In this document: positions 17,982 to 25,783 of the stretch, one piece after another | Layout: each line of letters opens with the position of its first letter | Numbering within the stretch: the stretch's first letter is position 1 | Source: DASUFZ01 sp035541475 | Lineage (GTDB): Bacteria; Myxococcota_A; UBA9160; SMWR01 | Length of the DNA: 64,000 nt | Direction: 5' to 3' | Assembly: GCA_035541475.1 (NCBI GenBank) | Contig: DATKND010000102.1 | Span: 62,001 to 126,000 of the forward strand | Translations under genes and position numbers: made by a program | Notes under the pieces: model-generated | The model's input: the letters and a program-made list of their open reading frames with translations, nothing else | Database searches by the model: none | Told to the model about the DNA's origin: nothing

Positions 17982-18461
17982 ATGGAGTCCCTTCACAGCG
18001 CCGACGATCACTATCGACTCGGTCGGACGGCGCTCGACGCCGGCGAGCTGCCCCAGGCCGTCGTGCACCTGCAGACGGCGTATCGCCTCGACGCGGCCAC
18101 CCCGCTCTACCGCTCCTACTACGGGCTCGTGCTCGGGCTCGCCGAGCGGCGACTCGAGCGCGCGATCGCGCTGTGCCGCTCGGCCGCCACCGAGGAGTTC
18201 TTCAACCCGATCCACTTCCACAACCTGGCGCGCATCCACCTGGCGTGCGGCTTCAAGGCCGAGGCGATCCGCTATCTGCGGCGCGGGCTGATGATCGATC
18301 CGGGCAACGCGGAGATCGCCGCCGAAATGCGTCGCATGGGAGTCCGTCGCCGTCCCGCGCTCGGATTCCTGCGCCGCCGCAATCCGCTGAACCGCCTGAT
18401 CGGTCGCCTGCTCAATCGCGTGCAGCTGCGACCGGAGGAGACGACCGCCGTCGGCGTCTGA
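17982..18461 (+). CDS. small TPR-like protein
   Basis: 159-residue soluble protein with at least two tetratricopeptide-like repeats: DDHYRLGRTALDAGELPQAV at the N-terminus, and FHNLARIHLACGFKAEAIRY with RRGLMIDPGNAEI in the middle. The C-terminus is basic (RRRPALGFLRRRNPLNR), as seen in peripheral membrane or nucleic-acid-associated TPR proteins. ATG 17982 is chosen because the repeat begins there. The frame stays open upstream to 17841, but that part reads as low-complexity Arg/Ala and covers a hairpin. Function unknown; probably a protein-protein adaptor. Confidence 0.75.
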   Translation: MESLHSADDHYRLGRTALDAGELPQAVVHLQTAYRLDAATPLYRSYYGLVLGLAERRLERAIALCRSAATEEFFNPIHFHNLARIHLACGFKAEAIRYLRRGLMIDPGNAEIAAEMRRMGVRRRPALGFLRRRNPLNRLIGRLLNRVQLRPEETTAVGV

Positions 18462-18496
18462 CGGCGCTGCGCGCCGCGCGCTTCAAGCGCGGTCTG

Positions 18497-18589
18497 CTAG
18501 CGCTTGCGCTTGTGCCGGGCGCGTTTCAGCAGCTTGCGCTTCTTGTGCTTGCGCATCTTCTTGCGCCGCTTCTTGATGACGCTGCCCAC
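18497..18589 (-). CDS. COX24/AURKAIP1-domain mini-protein
   Basis: A 30-residue, extremely basic protein starting MGSVIKKRRKKMRKHKKRKL and ending RARHKRKR. It matches the bacterial mini-protein family related to the C-terminus of mitochondrial AURKAIP1/COX24 (mS38), which binds the small ribosomal subunit. The GTG start follows GAGGACTCCAC, which gives a good ribosome-binding site. It has 20 Lys/Arg among 30 residues and would be missed by usual length cut-offs. It converges on the TPR gene. Recognition rests on the VIKKRRKKMRKHKKRKLLKR pattern; ribosomal role is from family knowledge. Confidence 0.85.
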   Translation of the reverse strand: MGSVIKKRRKKMRKHKKRKLLKRARHKRKR

Positions 18590-19061
18590 GTGGAGTCCTC
18601 AGGTGCGGGATGCGGAACGCGCGACGCGCTTCGGAACCCCGCGGGTCGAAAACGCGAGGACGGTTAGTCCGTCGCATGCGCGAAGTCAACCAGGGCGGCG
18701 CGTTGCGATTGTCCGATGCGCTCGTCGCGACTCGATTCCGCGCGTCGAGACGACGACGCGCGCGCGGTTTTCGAATGCCTGCACGCAATTGCGCTTTCCA
18801 TCGCATTGATTTTTTTGGCACTTGTACTTGACGAGCGAGAAAAATCGGTGTTAGCGTCACTCGCAACAGTGGCTCTAGTGCCGCGGAATTGGTCGAGATC
18901 AGAGGGCAGATTGCCTTCAAGTCGTGCAGAGGGGCCTCCGATAGGGGGCGAGAGCAAGGCCGTGGGAACTGCCTCGGCTCTGGAGCAGTGCGCTGCTCGG
19001 CTCCGCACCGGATGCACGAACCCACGGCGCTCGAGCACACAGACAGGGGGGTGACCCAAAG
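18590..19061. other. 470-base gene-free region, AT-richer than surroundings
   Basis: No protein-coding gene is supported here. It contains the upstream region of the COX24-like gene on the minus strand, then an AT-rich patch (about 18800-18860), then about 200 bases of leader before the basic mini-protein gene at 19062. The leader holds a perfect stem GAGCAG/CTGCTC around TGCG (18983-18998) and several GC-rich blocks that could fold. It does not match a riboswitch or small RNA family that I can recognise. Confidence 0.5.
18828..18856 (+). promoter_or_regulatory. candidate sigma-70 promoter
   Basis: TTGACG (18828-18833) and TTAGCG (18851-18856) are separated by 17 bases inside the only AT-rich patch of this region. 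The -35 element is good, the -10 is poor. It would drive a transcript with a leader of about 200 bases to the basic mini-protein at 19062. Confidence 0.35.
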
Positions 19062-19163
19062 ATGGCAGCTCGACGCAAGAAGGCCGGTCGCAAGAAGGGC
19101 GGGCGCAAGAAGGCCACCGCGAAGAAGGCCACGCGGAAGAAGGCCCGCCGGAAGAAGGCGTAA
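19062..19163 (+). CDS. 33-residue Lys/Ala/Arg mini-protein, histone H1-tail-like
   Basis: The whole protein is built from Lys, Arg, Ala, Gly and Thr (starts MAARRKKAGRKKGGRKKATA and ends RRKKA), like the C-terminal tail of histone H1 or the bacterial HU/H1-like tails. It most likely binds nucleic acid without a fixed fold. AGGGGGG lies 10-16 bases before ATG 19062. A very strong terminator (19203) follows, so the gene forms its own short transcript with a long 5' leader. The KKA-spaced codons are near-repeats (AAGAAGGCC), so slippage or repeat expansion could vary its length. It could be dismissed as non-coding, but its start, stop, Shine-Dalgarno sequence and terminator argue for a real gene. 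Confidence 0.75.
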   Translation: MAARRKKAGRKKGGRKKATAKKATRKKARRKKA

Positions 19164-19202
19164 CCGCCTTCGAGAGATCGGCCTTCAAGGAAGGTCGGAG
19201 GA

Positions 19203-19237
19203 CCCCGGCCGGCGTCACGCCGGCCGGGGTTTCCTTG
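19203..19237 (+). terminator. strong rho-independent terminator
   Basis: A perfect 12-bp stem, CCCCGGCCGGCG (19203-19214) with CGCCGGCCGGGG (19218-19229), closes a TCA loop and is followed by TTTCCTTGTT. It separates the basic mini-protein from rpoZ. Confidence 0.85.
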
Positions 19238-19285
19238 TTCAGGAGGCTGGCGTAGGTTCCGCCCTCCTCGAAAACGGAGCATCCG

Positions 19286-19504
19286 ATGGCTCGCATCACG
19301 ATCGAAGACTGCACCGAGAAGGTCCCGAACCGCTTCCACCTCGTGCAGATGGCTTCGATCCGCACCAAGCAGCTGAAGAAGGGTGCGAAGTCGCTCGTGC
19401 AGGCCGACGACAACAAGGAAGTCGTGATCTCGCTGCGCGAGATCGCCGCCGGCTACATCCGCCCCGACTACCCGGAGGCCGCGCCCGGGTCCGACGCCGA
19501 GTAG
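19286..19504 (+). CDS. rpoZ: RNA polymerase omega subunit
   Basis: 72-residue omega subunit, which helps beta-prime assembly into core RNA polymerase. The N-terminus MARITIEDCTEKVPNRFHLV is diagnostic, followed by ASIRTKQLKKGAKSL and the helix EVVISLREIAAGYI. The acidic C-terminal tail (PEAAPGSDAE) is normal. Instead of the usual gmk-rpoZ-spoT cluster, it stands alone behind the strong terminator and faces the histidine-kinase-like gene tail to tail. CGAAAACGGAGCATCCG upstream of ATG 19286 contains GGAG. Confidence 0.96.
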   Translation: MARITIEDCTEKVPNRFHLVQMASIRTKQLKKGAKSLVQADDNKEVVISLREIAAGYIRPDYPEAAPGSDAE

Positions 19505-19527
19505 AACGCTCGGCGCAGCTCGCGCCG

Positions 19528-20790
19528 CTACACCGGCTGGACGGGGATCTCGAACGTGACCGTCGTGCCGCGGCCGACGTCGCTCCGCAGCGACACTTCG
19601 CCCTCGAGCAGCACGACCAGGTCGCGCACCAGCGTCAGCCCGAGCCCCGCGCCGCGATACTTGCGCGACGACGGCTCGTCGACCTGGAAGAACTCGTCGA
19701 ACACGAGCTTCTGATCGTCGGGGCAGATCCCGACGCCCGTGTCGCGGACGCTGCAGACCAGCCGGCCCTCCGACACCGCGACGTGGATGTCGATGCGCCC
19801 GGCCGGCGTGAACTTCGCCGAGTTGTCGAGCAGCAGGAACAGGATCTGGTTCACCTTCGCGAGGTCGGTGCGCACGCGCGGTAGCGGCTCCTCGAAGCGC
19901 GGCTCGATGCGAAGCGACTTGTCCCCGAGCGCGTCCTGGATGCTGAAGATCGCCTCGTCCACGAGCTCGCGCAGGTTGACGTCCTGGATCTCCACCGGAA
20001 GCTCGCCTTGCTTGATCTTCCACAGGTCGAGGATGTTCTGCAGCGTCCGGAGGAACGCGCTGCCTTCGTCGAGCGCCGAGCGCAGCGCCGACTTGGACGA
20101 GTCGGAGAGCGCCTCGTTCTCGGTGGTCAGCACCGCGATGATCGCCTCGATGATGCTGCCGAGCGGCGTGCGCAGCTCGCGCGACATCTTCTCGATGAAG
20201 TCGTTCTTCAGCCGCTCGATCTTCCCGAGCTTCTCGTTCGAGCGCAGCAGCTCGATGTCCTGGGCGAAGAGCGCCTCGGAGAGCTTCAGCACCTCCTCGC
20301 TCTTGTCCTCGTGGCCCTCGCGCGGCGAGCCGTTCGCCCGCAGCGCCTTGCACTCCTGCGCCACGCGCTCGTGATCGAGGCGTAGCGCCAGCAGCTCGGC
20401 CAGCTCGGCGACCGCGCGGCTGCCGGCGGCGTCGAGCGAGCTCGGGGCGCCGACCGCGAGCGCGCCGTGCAGGTGTCCGTCGAAGCGCAGCGGGTGGATG
20501 ACCATGCCGCCGGCTGCGCGCGGGCCGAGCGCCGCGACGTGGACGAGCCCGCGCTCGGCGTCGGAGCGCACGACGTCGCGCACGTGCGGCAGCACCGCGC
20601 CCGCCGCTTCGCGCGCCTCGTCGGCCGCCGCGAATCCGGAGGCCGCGCGCAGGCGCAGATCGAGGCCCGCCTCGGGCGTGGCCGCGAAGACGAGCGCGAC
20701 ACCGCCGCTAGCGGCGTCGGCGGCGCGGGAGGCCGCGCTGCGCAGCGCCGCGGCCAGGTCGCTCGGTCGTCCGGACGGTTCCCCTCGCAC
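19528..20790 (-). CDS. GAF-histidine-kinase-like protein lacking the phospho-acceptor histidine
   Basis: 420-residue soluble sensor-kinase-like protein. Residues 1-150 look like a GAF domain; about 160-200 is a coiled-coil linker; about 195-260 is the dimerisation helix pair; about 310-420 is the HATPase domain with N-box DNSAKFT, G1 box DTGVGI and G2 box GAGLGLTL. The H-box reads EKMSRELRTPLGSI: the histidine expected after Ser is Arg (codon CGC at 20181-20179, residue about 204). The rest of the H-box is intact, so it probably cannot autophosphorylate in the usual way and may act as a pseudokinase, ATP-driven scaffold or partner of another kinase. It lies 13 bases downstream of pilT on the same strand, which suggests a role in pilus control. 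No transmembrane segment. Confidence 0.85.
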   Translation of the reverse strand: MRGEPSGRPSDLAAALRSAASRAADAASGGVALVFAATPEAGLDLRLRAASGFAAADEAREAAGAVLPHVRDVVRSDAERGLVHVAALGPRAAGGMVIHPLRFDGHLHGALAVGAPSSLDAAGSRAVAELAELLALRLDHERVAQECKALRANGSPREGHEDKSEEVLKLSEALFAQDIELLRSNEKLGKIERLKNDFIEKMSRELRTPLGSIIEAIIAVLTTENEALSDSSKSALRSALDEGSAFLRTLQNILDLWKIKQGELPVEIQDVNLRELVDEAIFSIQDALGDKSLRIEPRFEEPLPRVRTDLAKVNQILFLLLDNSAKFTPAGRIDIHVAVSEGRLVCSVRDTGVGICPDDQKLVFDEFFQVDEPSSRKYRGAGLGLTLVRDLVVLLEGEVSLRSDVGRGTTVTFEIPVQPV

Positions 20791-20803
20791 GCTCCCCGCC
20801 CGC

Positions 20804-21949
20804 CTAGAACCGCTCGTCCGATTCGAGCTCCATCGGACCGCTGATGCGATCCGGTGTCGCGACCGCGTCGGGATCGCTGCCCTCGAGGGCGAGCTTGGTC
20901 CGGAAGTCGGTGGGATTGGAAGCGGCGGCGAGCGCCGTCTCCACCGAGATCTTGTTGGCGCGCAGCAGGTCGAGCAGGTGCTGGTCGAAGGTCTGCATGT
21001 TCTCGGGCCGGCCCTTCGCGATGAAATCGTTGATCTCGTGGCTCCGCGCGGGGTCCTTGATGCATTCCTGGATGCTGCGCGTCGAGCGCATGATCTCGAC
21101 CGCGGGCACGCGGCCGGTCTGCTTCTTGTTCGGCAGCAGCCGTAGCGACACGATCGCTCGCAGGTTGTCCGCGAGACGCGCTCGCACCGCGAGCTGCTCC
21201 TCGGTCGGGAAAAACGACACTAGACGGTTTACGGTCGACGAGACGTCGGAAGTGTGGATCGACGAGAACACCATGTGGCCGGTCTCGGCGGCCTTCAGCG
21301 AGGTGTCGACGGTCTTCAGGTCGCGCATCTCGCCGACCATGATCACGTCGGGGTCCTGGCGCAGCGCGGCGTGCAGCGCGTCCGGGAAGTCCGCCGTGTC
21401 GGTGCCGATCTCGCGCTGCGTGATGATGCTCTTGTCGTGCTTGAAGACGAACTCGATCGGATCCTCGATCGTTACGATCTTCGCCTTCCGCACGCGATTG
21501 ACCTCTTCGATCATCGTGGCGAGCGTCGTCGACTTGCCCATGCCGGTCGCGCCGGTGATGAGCACGTAGCCGCGCCGCATCTGCGCGAGGTCGCGCAGCA
21601 CGGAGGGCAGGTTCAGCTCCTCGAACGAGCGGATCTGCGGCGGGATCACGCGCAGCACGACGTTGAAGCAGCGCCGCTGGCGCGAGATGTTGACGCGGAA
21701 GCGACCCTCGTTCGGGAGCTCGTAGGCGAGGTCGAGCTCGTTGAAGCTCATCTGCGAGTGCTCGTCGTCGCCTTCGAGCAGCATGCGCGCGATCGCCTCG
21801 GTGTCGCTCGCGCTGAGCACCTTGTAGCGGAGCTCGACCAGATCGCCGTTGAAGCGATAGAGCGGCAGGTAGCCGACCTGGAAATGGATGTCCGATGCGC
21901 CCTTCTCGATGCCGAGTCGAAGCAGTCGGTGGAGCTTCTCGCGATCCAT
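20804..21949 (-). CDS. pilT: type IV pilus retraction ATPase PilT
   Basis: Hexameric ATPase that depolymerises type IV pili, 381 residues. Visible parts: the N-terminal PAS-like domain beginning MDREKLHRLLRLGIEKGASD; Walker A GATGMGKSTT (about residues 133-142); the Asp box VTIEDPIEFVF; Walker B VIMVGEMRD; and the His box TGHMVFSSIHTSDVSST. Walker A has Met where most PilT have Ser. A C-terminal tail after TALAAASNPTDFRTKL is typical of PilT/PilU, and either paralogue is possible. ATG 21949 is used because the family N-terminus begins there. The kinase-like gene follows 13 bases downstream; no other pil genes are in the window. Confidence 0.94.
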   Translation of the reverse strand: MDREKLHRLLRLGIEKGASDIHFQVGYLPLYRFNGDLVELRYKVLSASDTEAIARMLLEGDDEHSQMSFNELDLAYELPNEGRFRVNISRQRRCFNVVLRVIPPQIRSFEELNLPSVLRDLAQMRRGYVLITGATGMGKSTTLATMIEEVNRVRKAKIVTIEDPIEFVFKHDKSIITQREIGTDTADFPDALHAALRQDPDVIMVGEMRDLKTVDTSLKAAETGHMVFSSIHTSDVSSTVNRLVSFFPTEEQLAVRARLADNLRAIVSLRLLPNKKQTGRVPAVEIMRSTRSIQECIKDPARSHEINDFIAKGRPENMQTFDQHLLDLLRANKISVETALAAASNPTDFRTKLALEGSDPDAVATPDRISGPMELESDERF

Positions 21950-22074
21950 CTGGCACTCTCGCTGCCGGCGGTCCGTCGCACTGGGCGTATCGGCGATCCG
22001 GTGCCGGCCTTGACCCGGAAGCTGCGCGTGATCCCCGAAGGGATGCCCGGATTCTCGGCTAGACTCCGCCGCCG

Positions 22075-22587
22075 ATGAGGACCCGGTTCGCGTCCTTCGC
22101 AGTCGTCGCGCTCTTCGCTGCCGCCGCGCAGGCCGATCCCACTCCCGAGGCGCCTTCTGCCCCGCGCGGCGGCGCGCCCGATGTCGGTCTCGACTCGCTG
22201 CTGCGTCTTCCGCCGACGGCTTCGCCTGCGAGCGAGCCGCGCACCGGGGGCGCCACGCGGCAGGAGTGGCAGCAGCGCTTCGCGACCGCGCGCGGGGACG
22301 TCGATGCGGCGCGCCAGGCGATCGACAAGGCACAGGAGGAGCTCAGCAAAATGGCGCGCGGGACGGACAATTGGCAGATGGCCGCGCCGGGCGCGCAGGC
22401 CGGAACGCAGACCGAGACGTCGCCGATGTCGTACAAGCTGCGCCAGGAGCTGCGAAACCAACGCGAGGAGCTCGCAAACGCCGAGCGGCGCCTCACCGAC
22501 CTCGAGGTGGAGGCGAATCTGGCCGGGGTTCCCGAGGAGTGGACGCGTCCGCCGGGCGAGGCGCCGAAGCCGGCGGCGGCCCACTAG
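22075..22587 (+). CDS. secreted coiled-coil protein, function unknown
   Basis: 170 residues, divergent from pilT (125 bases between starts). A signal peptide with cleavage after AAAQA (about residue 20) leads into a Pro/Ala-rich linker, then two amphipathic helices rich in Gln/Glu/Arg (about 65-95 and 120-150, for example YKLRQELRNQREELANAERR) that should form a coiled coil. The C-terminus is Pro-rich (TRPPGEAPKPAAAH). Probably periplasmic. No family is recognised. Its last 95 bases overlap the 3' end of the MFS gene running the other way, a tail-to-tail overlap that may be mutually inhibitory. Confidence 0.75.
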   Translation: MRTRFASFAVVALFAAAAQADPTPEAPSAPRGGAPDVGLDSLLRLPPTASPASEPRTGGATRQEWQQRFATARGDVDAARQAIDKAQEELSKMARGTDNWQMAAPGAQAGTQTETSPMSYKLRQELRNQREELANAERRLTDLEVEANLAGVPEEWTRPPGEAPKPAAAH

Positions 22588-23773
22588 CCGGATGCGCGCC
22601 GAGCCAGGCGCAGGCGCCGGGCAGGAAGAAGAAGGCGGGCAGCGCCAGCGCGGCGGTCAGCGCGAACCAGGTCGCGTAGCCGAGCCGCTCGACTCCCCAG
22701 CCCGAGGCGGCCGCCGCCGCCGAGCCCGACGCCGCATACAGCGCGGTCAGCAGCGCGTACTGCACTGCCGCGTGCTCCTTCTCGGTGATGCGCATCAGGT
22801 AGGAGAGGAAGGCCACGCTCGCGAGCCCCGAGCAGAGCGACTCCACCAGCGACGCCGCATACACCGGAAGGCGTGGCGTGCCGTCCGCGAGGGCGGCGCC
22901 CACGTAGCCGAGGTGCGCGGCGAGGGCGAGCGTGCCGAGCACGAGCAGCGCGCGGGCGATGCCGAGCTTCGCGACGACCCAGCCGCCGAGGCCGGCGCCC
23001 GCGATCGTGGCCAGCACGCCGAAGGTGTTGGACACGAGCCCGATCTCCTCGTCGCTGAAGCCGCGGTCCACCCAGAACGGCTTGATCATCGGCCCCATCG
23101 CTCGATCACCGACGCGGTAGAACAGGACGAAGAGCAGCACCGGGACTGCACCGGGACGTCCGAGCCAGGCGCGCAGCGCGGACCGCGTCTGTCGGTGTGG
23201 CGTCGGCGGAACCGACGCGCGGGGCGAAGCCTGCACCGCGAGCGCCATCGCGAAGCTCGCGCAGGCCGCGACGGCGAAGGTGCCCGGCCAGCCGATCCAG
23301 CGCGGCAGGAAGAGGAGGGCGCCGCCCGACGCGATCAGCCCGACGCGGTACGCGATCACGCGCACCGAGTTCGCGGGGCCCTCGTCGCCGCGCGCGACGA
23401 TCCCGATCGTGTAGGCGTCGATCGCGATGTCCTGCGTCGCGGATGCGAGACAGAAGGCCGCGAGGACGGCCCAGAGCGCGGAGCCGAGCGCGAGCGGATC
23501 TCCGGCGCCGAGCACGGCGAGGCATGTGCTCATCGCGAGCAGCGCCCCCGTGATCCAGTGGCGGCGCTCGCCGTAGCGGTCGACGAGCGGCGACCACAGC
23601 ACCTTCAGCGCCCAGGCGACCGACAGCGACGAGAGCAGCCCGATGGCCGTCGTCGAGAGCGCTTGCCTGCGCAGGTATACCGGCAGGACGTCGGCATAGA
23701 CGCCCATCGGGAAGCCCTCGACCACATAGAGCAGCGCGACGATCGAGAGCGTGCGAAGCGCGGGTCCCCTCAC
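22493..23773 (-). CDS. AmpG-like major facilitator transporter
   Basis: 426 residues, 12 predicted transmembrane helices. The start region (TLSIVALLYVVEGFPMGVYA) and the loop motif WSPLVDRYGERRHW match the AmpG/PAT family, whose members import anhydro-muropeptides (AmpG) or acetyl-CoA. The motif ATQDIAIDAYTIGI in helix 4-5 (DxxxDA) is a strong hallmark of this family. GTG 23773 is chosen because the first helix starts there; longer in-frame sequence upstream reads as Arg/Glu low complexity and overlaps the divergent gene. With the amidase (28.1 kb) and NamZ fusion (57.9 kb) it fits cell-wall recycling, but substrate is inferred. Confidence 0.88.
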   Translation of the reverse strand: MRGPALRTLSIVALLYVVEGFPMGVYADVLPVYLRRQALSTTAIGLLSSLSVAWALKVLWSPLVDRYGERRHWITGALLAMSTCLAVLGAGDPLALGSALWAVLAAFCLASATQDIAIDAYTIGIVARGDEGPANSVRVIAYRVGLIASGGALLFLPRWIGWPGTFAVAACASFAMALAVQASPRASVPPTPHRQTRSALRAWLGRPGAVPVLLFVLFYRVGDRAMGPMIKPFWVDRGFSDEEIGLVSNTFGVLATIAGAGLGGWVVAKLGIARALLVLGTLALAAHLGYVGAALADGTPRLPVYAASLVESLCSGLASVAFLSYLMRITEKEHAAVQYALLTALYAASGSAAAAASGWGVERLGYATWFALTAALALPAFFFLPGACAWLGAHPASGPPPASAPRPADASTPREPRPDSPPPRGR

Positions 23774-23809
23774 CCGCGGCGCAGTATCGCCGCGCGCTAG
23801 CCTCGGCGC

Positions 23810-24643
23810 ATGCCGCTCGCAGACTGTCCGGACGACGACACGGCGCTGCTGGCGCAGACGGCGATCGACCCGCTGCCGCCCGCGAGCGAGGGACTCTTTC
23901 GCACGGGCAGCTGGCTGCGCCGGATCCATGGCGAGTCGGCGCTGATCTTCGGCGGCGGTCGCGCGTTGCTGCTCGAGGTGGCGCACCCGCTCGTAGCGGC
24001 CGGCGTCGCCGAACACTCGAGGTTTCGGAGCGATCCGCTCGGTCGACTCCGCCGCACGCTCGACGCGATGCATGCGATCGGCTTCGGCGACCGCGTGGCC
24101 GCGCTCGCGGCGGCGCGCAGGATCCATCGCGCGCACGCGCGCGTGCACGGGCGTCTCGCGGAGGGCGCCGGCGCGGCGTATCCGGTGGGCACGCCGTACG
24201 ACGGGCGCGAGGTCGAGCTGGTGGTGTGGGTCTGGGCGACATTGGTCGACAGCGCCCTCTGCGTCTACGAGTGCTTCGTCGCGTCGCTCTCGGCGTCGGA
24301 GCGAGAGTCGTACTACGCCGAGCAGCGGGCGATCGCGCGGCTGCTCGGCGCGCCGGACGCGTCGCTTCCGTCCGACTACGCGACCTTCCGCGTCTGGTTC
24401 GACTCCTGCATCGCCGGCGACACGCTCTTCGTCACGCCGGTCGCGCGCGAGATCGCCGATGCCGTGCTGACGCCGCCGCCCGGCCTCGCCGACACCGCGC
24501 AGGTGCGGCTCATCACCGCCGCGCTGCTGCCCGAGCGGTTGCGCGAGGACTTCGGCCTGCGCTTCGAGGCGAACCAGCGCGCGCGCTTCGACGCGCTGGT
24601 GCGCTCGGTGCGAAGCCTTCGCGCGGAGGCCCGCTGCGCCTAG
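23810..24643 (+). CDS. oxygenase MpaB family protein (DUF2236)
   Basis: 277-residue protein of the latex-clearing/MpaB heme oxygenase superfamily. Characteristic segments are LIFGGGRALLLEVAHPLVAAGVAEHS near residues 45-70 (given in two parts: LIFGGGRALLLEVAHP and LVAAGVAEHS), RIHRAHARVHG near 105 with potential heme-ligand histidines, and VWVWATLVDSALCVYE near 145. Members act on polyprenoids, mycophenolic acid precursors or cyclodipeptides, so the substrate here is unknown. It has no signal peptide. It is divergent from the AmpG-like gene with only 36 bases between starts, so the two promoters overlap. Confidence 0.88.
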   Translation: MPLADCPDDDTALLAQTAIDPLPPASEGLFRTGSWLRRIHGESALIFGGGRALLLEVAHPLVAAGVAEHSRFRSDPLGRLRRTLDAMHAIGFGDRVAALAAARRIHRAHARVHGRLAEGAGAAYPVGTPYDGREVELVVWVWATLVDSALCVYECFVASLSASERESYYAEQRAIARLLGAPDASLPSDYATFRVWFDSCIAGDTLFVTPVAREIADAVLTPPPGLADTAQVRLITAALLPERLREDFGLRFEANQRARFDALVRSVRSLRAEARCA

Positions 24644-24721
24644 TGCCCGCGCGCGCGCCCTGGCGTCGACGAGGCGCGGATGTTCGCTAGCTTCCGCCGC
24701 CTTCGCGGCCAGGAGGGCTCG

Positions 24722-24850
24722 GTGCAGGAAGAATCGCGCGGCAAGGTCGATCTCGTCTCGATCCTCTACATCTTCGGCGGCATTCCCGTGATCGTGCTCT
24801 TCCTGTGGGTGCTCTTCGGCTTCGCCCGCGCCTGCAACATCCCCGCCTGA
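24722..24850 (+). CDS. 42-residue single-pass membrane protein
   Basis: A short frame with a strong ribosome-binding site (AGGAGGG, six bases before GTG 24722). It encodes a charged N-terminus (MQEESRGKVDLVS) followed by one hydrophobic helix (ILYIFGGIPVIVLFLWVLFG) and ends FARACNIPA. Small proteins like this often bind a larger membrane complex. No family is recognised. Lies alone between the MpaB-type gene and the lipoprotein gene. Confidence 0.65.
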   Translation: MQEESRGKVDLVSILYIFGGIPVIVLFLWVLFGFARACNIPA

Positions 24851-25012
24851 CGCCCCCTGACGCCACCCGCTTTCGCGTTGCGGGTCCACGCGCCGGCAGC
24901 TCCGCCGTTCTCGGTGCCGTGTAGTCAGTCGAATTTCCGGGATACCGATCGTTTCTCTTTTGATTACAAATAGTTAGCTTAAGGTCCCGGCGTCGCGACC
25001 GATAGGCGACGT

Positions 25013-25693
25013 ATGCGCGGAAGCCTGCGCGCCCCGGGCCGCCTCGCGGCTTTGTTCGTCTGTCTCGCCCTCGGCGGCGGATGCCAGACGGCGCTCATGC
25101 CGACCGGCCTCTACGACTACTTCGCGAAGCCCTCTCCGGACGACGCCTGGAGCATCAAGATCCACGGCTGGCAGGAGCGCGAGCGCGTCGACGCGCCCGA
25201 TCCCGGGTACCCCGTCGATCAGATCGATCCGGCGAAGTTTGGCAATCTGCGCGCGAGCTACGACGCCTTCCGCGAGGCGCGACGCGTCGACCTCGCCCGC
25301 AGCGTCGCGCAGTGGATCCAGGAGCAGGCCCGCACGCACTACATCCCCGACGGCCCGATCGACCACTGGGCCACCTTCGAGGAGACGATGCGGCAGAACG
25401 GGGACGACTGTGACGGGCTCGAACTGCTCGTCTTCCACTTCCTCCGCGATCTCGGCTTCCCGCAGGATCAGGTGTTCCGCGCGATCGTCGTCCGGCGCAG
25501 CGACGGCCAGCACCACATGGTCACGCTCTGGTTCGAGGACAAGAACGATCCCTGGGTGATCGACCCGACGGGCGCGATGACTTCCGGCATGCCGCACATG
25601 TCGCAGGTGCCGGACTGGGTGCCGATCAAGGTCTTCACGGACGTCGCGGACTTCAGCGTGCGCGACGCCCGCTTCGCCGCCGCGCCCTACTAG
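25013..25693 (+). CDS. transglutaminase-like lipoprotein
   Basis: 226 residues. Signal peptide II with lipobox-like LALGGGC (Cys about residue 24), so it is probably membrane-anchored in the periplasm. The catalytic triad of transglutaminase-like cysteine proteases is visible: Cys in GDDCDGLELL (about 132), His in QHHMVTLWF (about 167) and Asp in WVIDPTGAM (about 183). This matches the bacterial transglutaminase-like cysteine proteinase fold. A 160-base AT-rich region upstream (24900-25012, with TTTTGATTACAAATAGTTAG) contrasts with the rest of the window and probably holds the promoter. Role may be in cell-surface protein turnover; substrate unknown. Confidence 0.83.
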   Translation: MRGSLRAPGRLAALFVCLALGGGCQTALMPTGLYDYFAKPSPDDAWSIKIHGWQERERVDAPDPGYPVDQIDPAKFGNLRASYDAFREARRVDLARSVAQWIQEQARTHYIPDGPIDHWATFEETMRQNGDDCDGLELLVFHFLRDLGFPQDQVFRAIVVRRSDGQHHMVTLWFEDKNDPWVIDPTGAMTSGMPHMSQVPDWVPIKVFTDVADFSVRDARFAAAPY

Positions 25694-25783
25694 CAAGCGG
25701 CCGCAGGCGCGAGCAGCGAGGCGAAGCGAAGTCAGAGGACGAGAGCCGGTACGCGAAGTCTCACGGCAGTCGACGCCGTGCGG

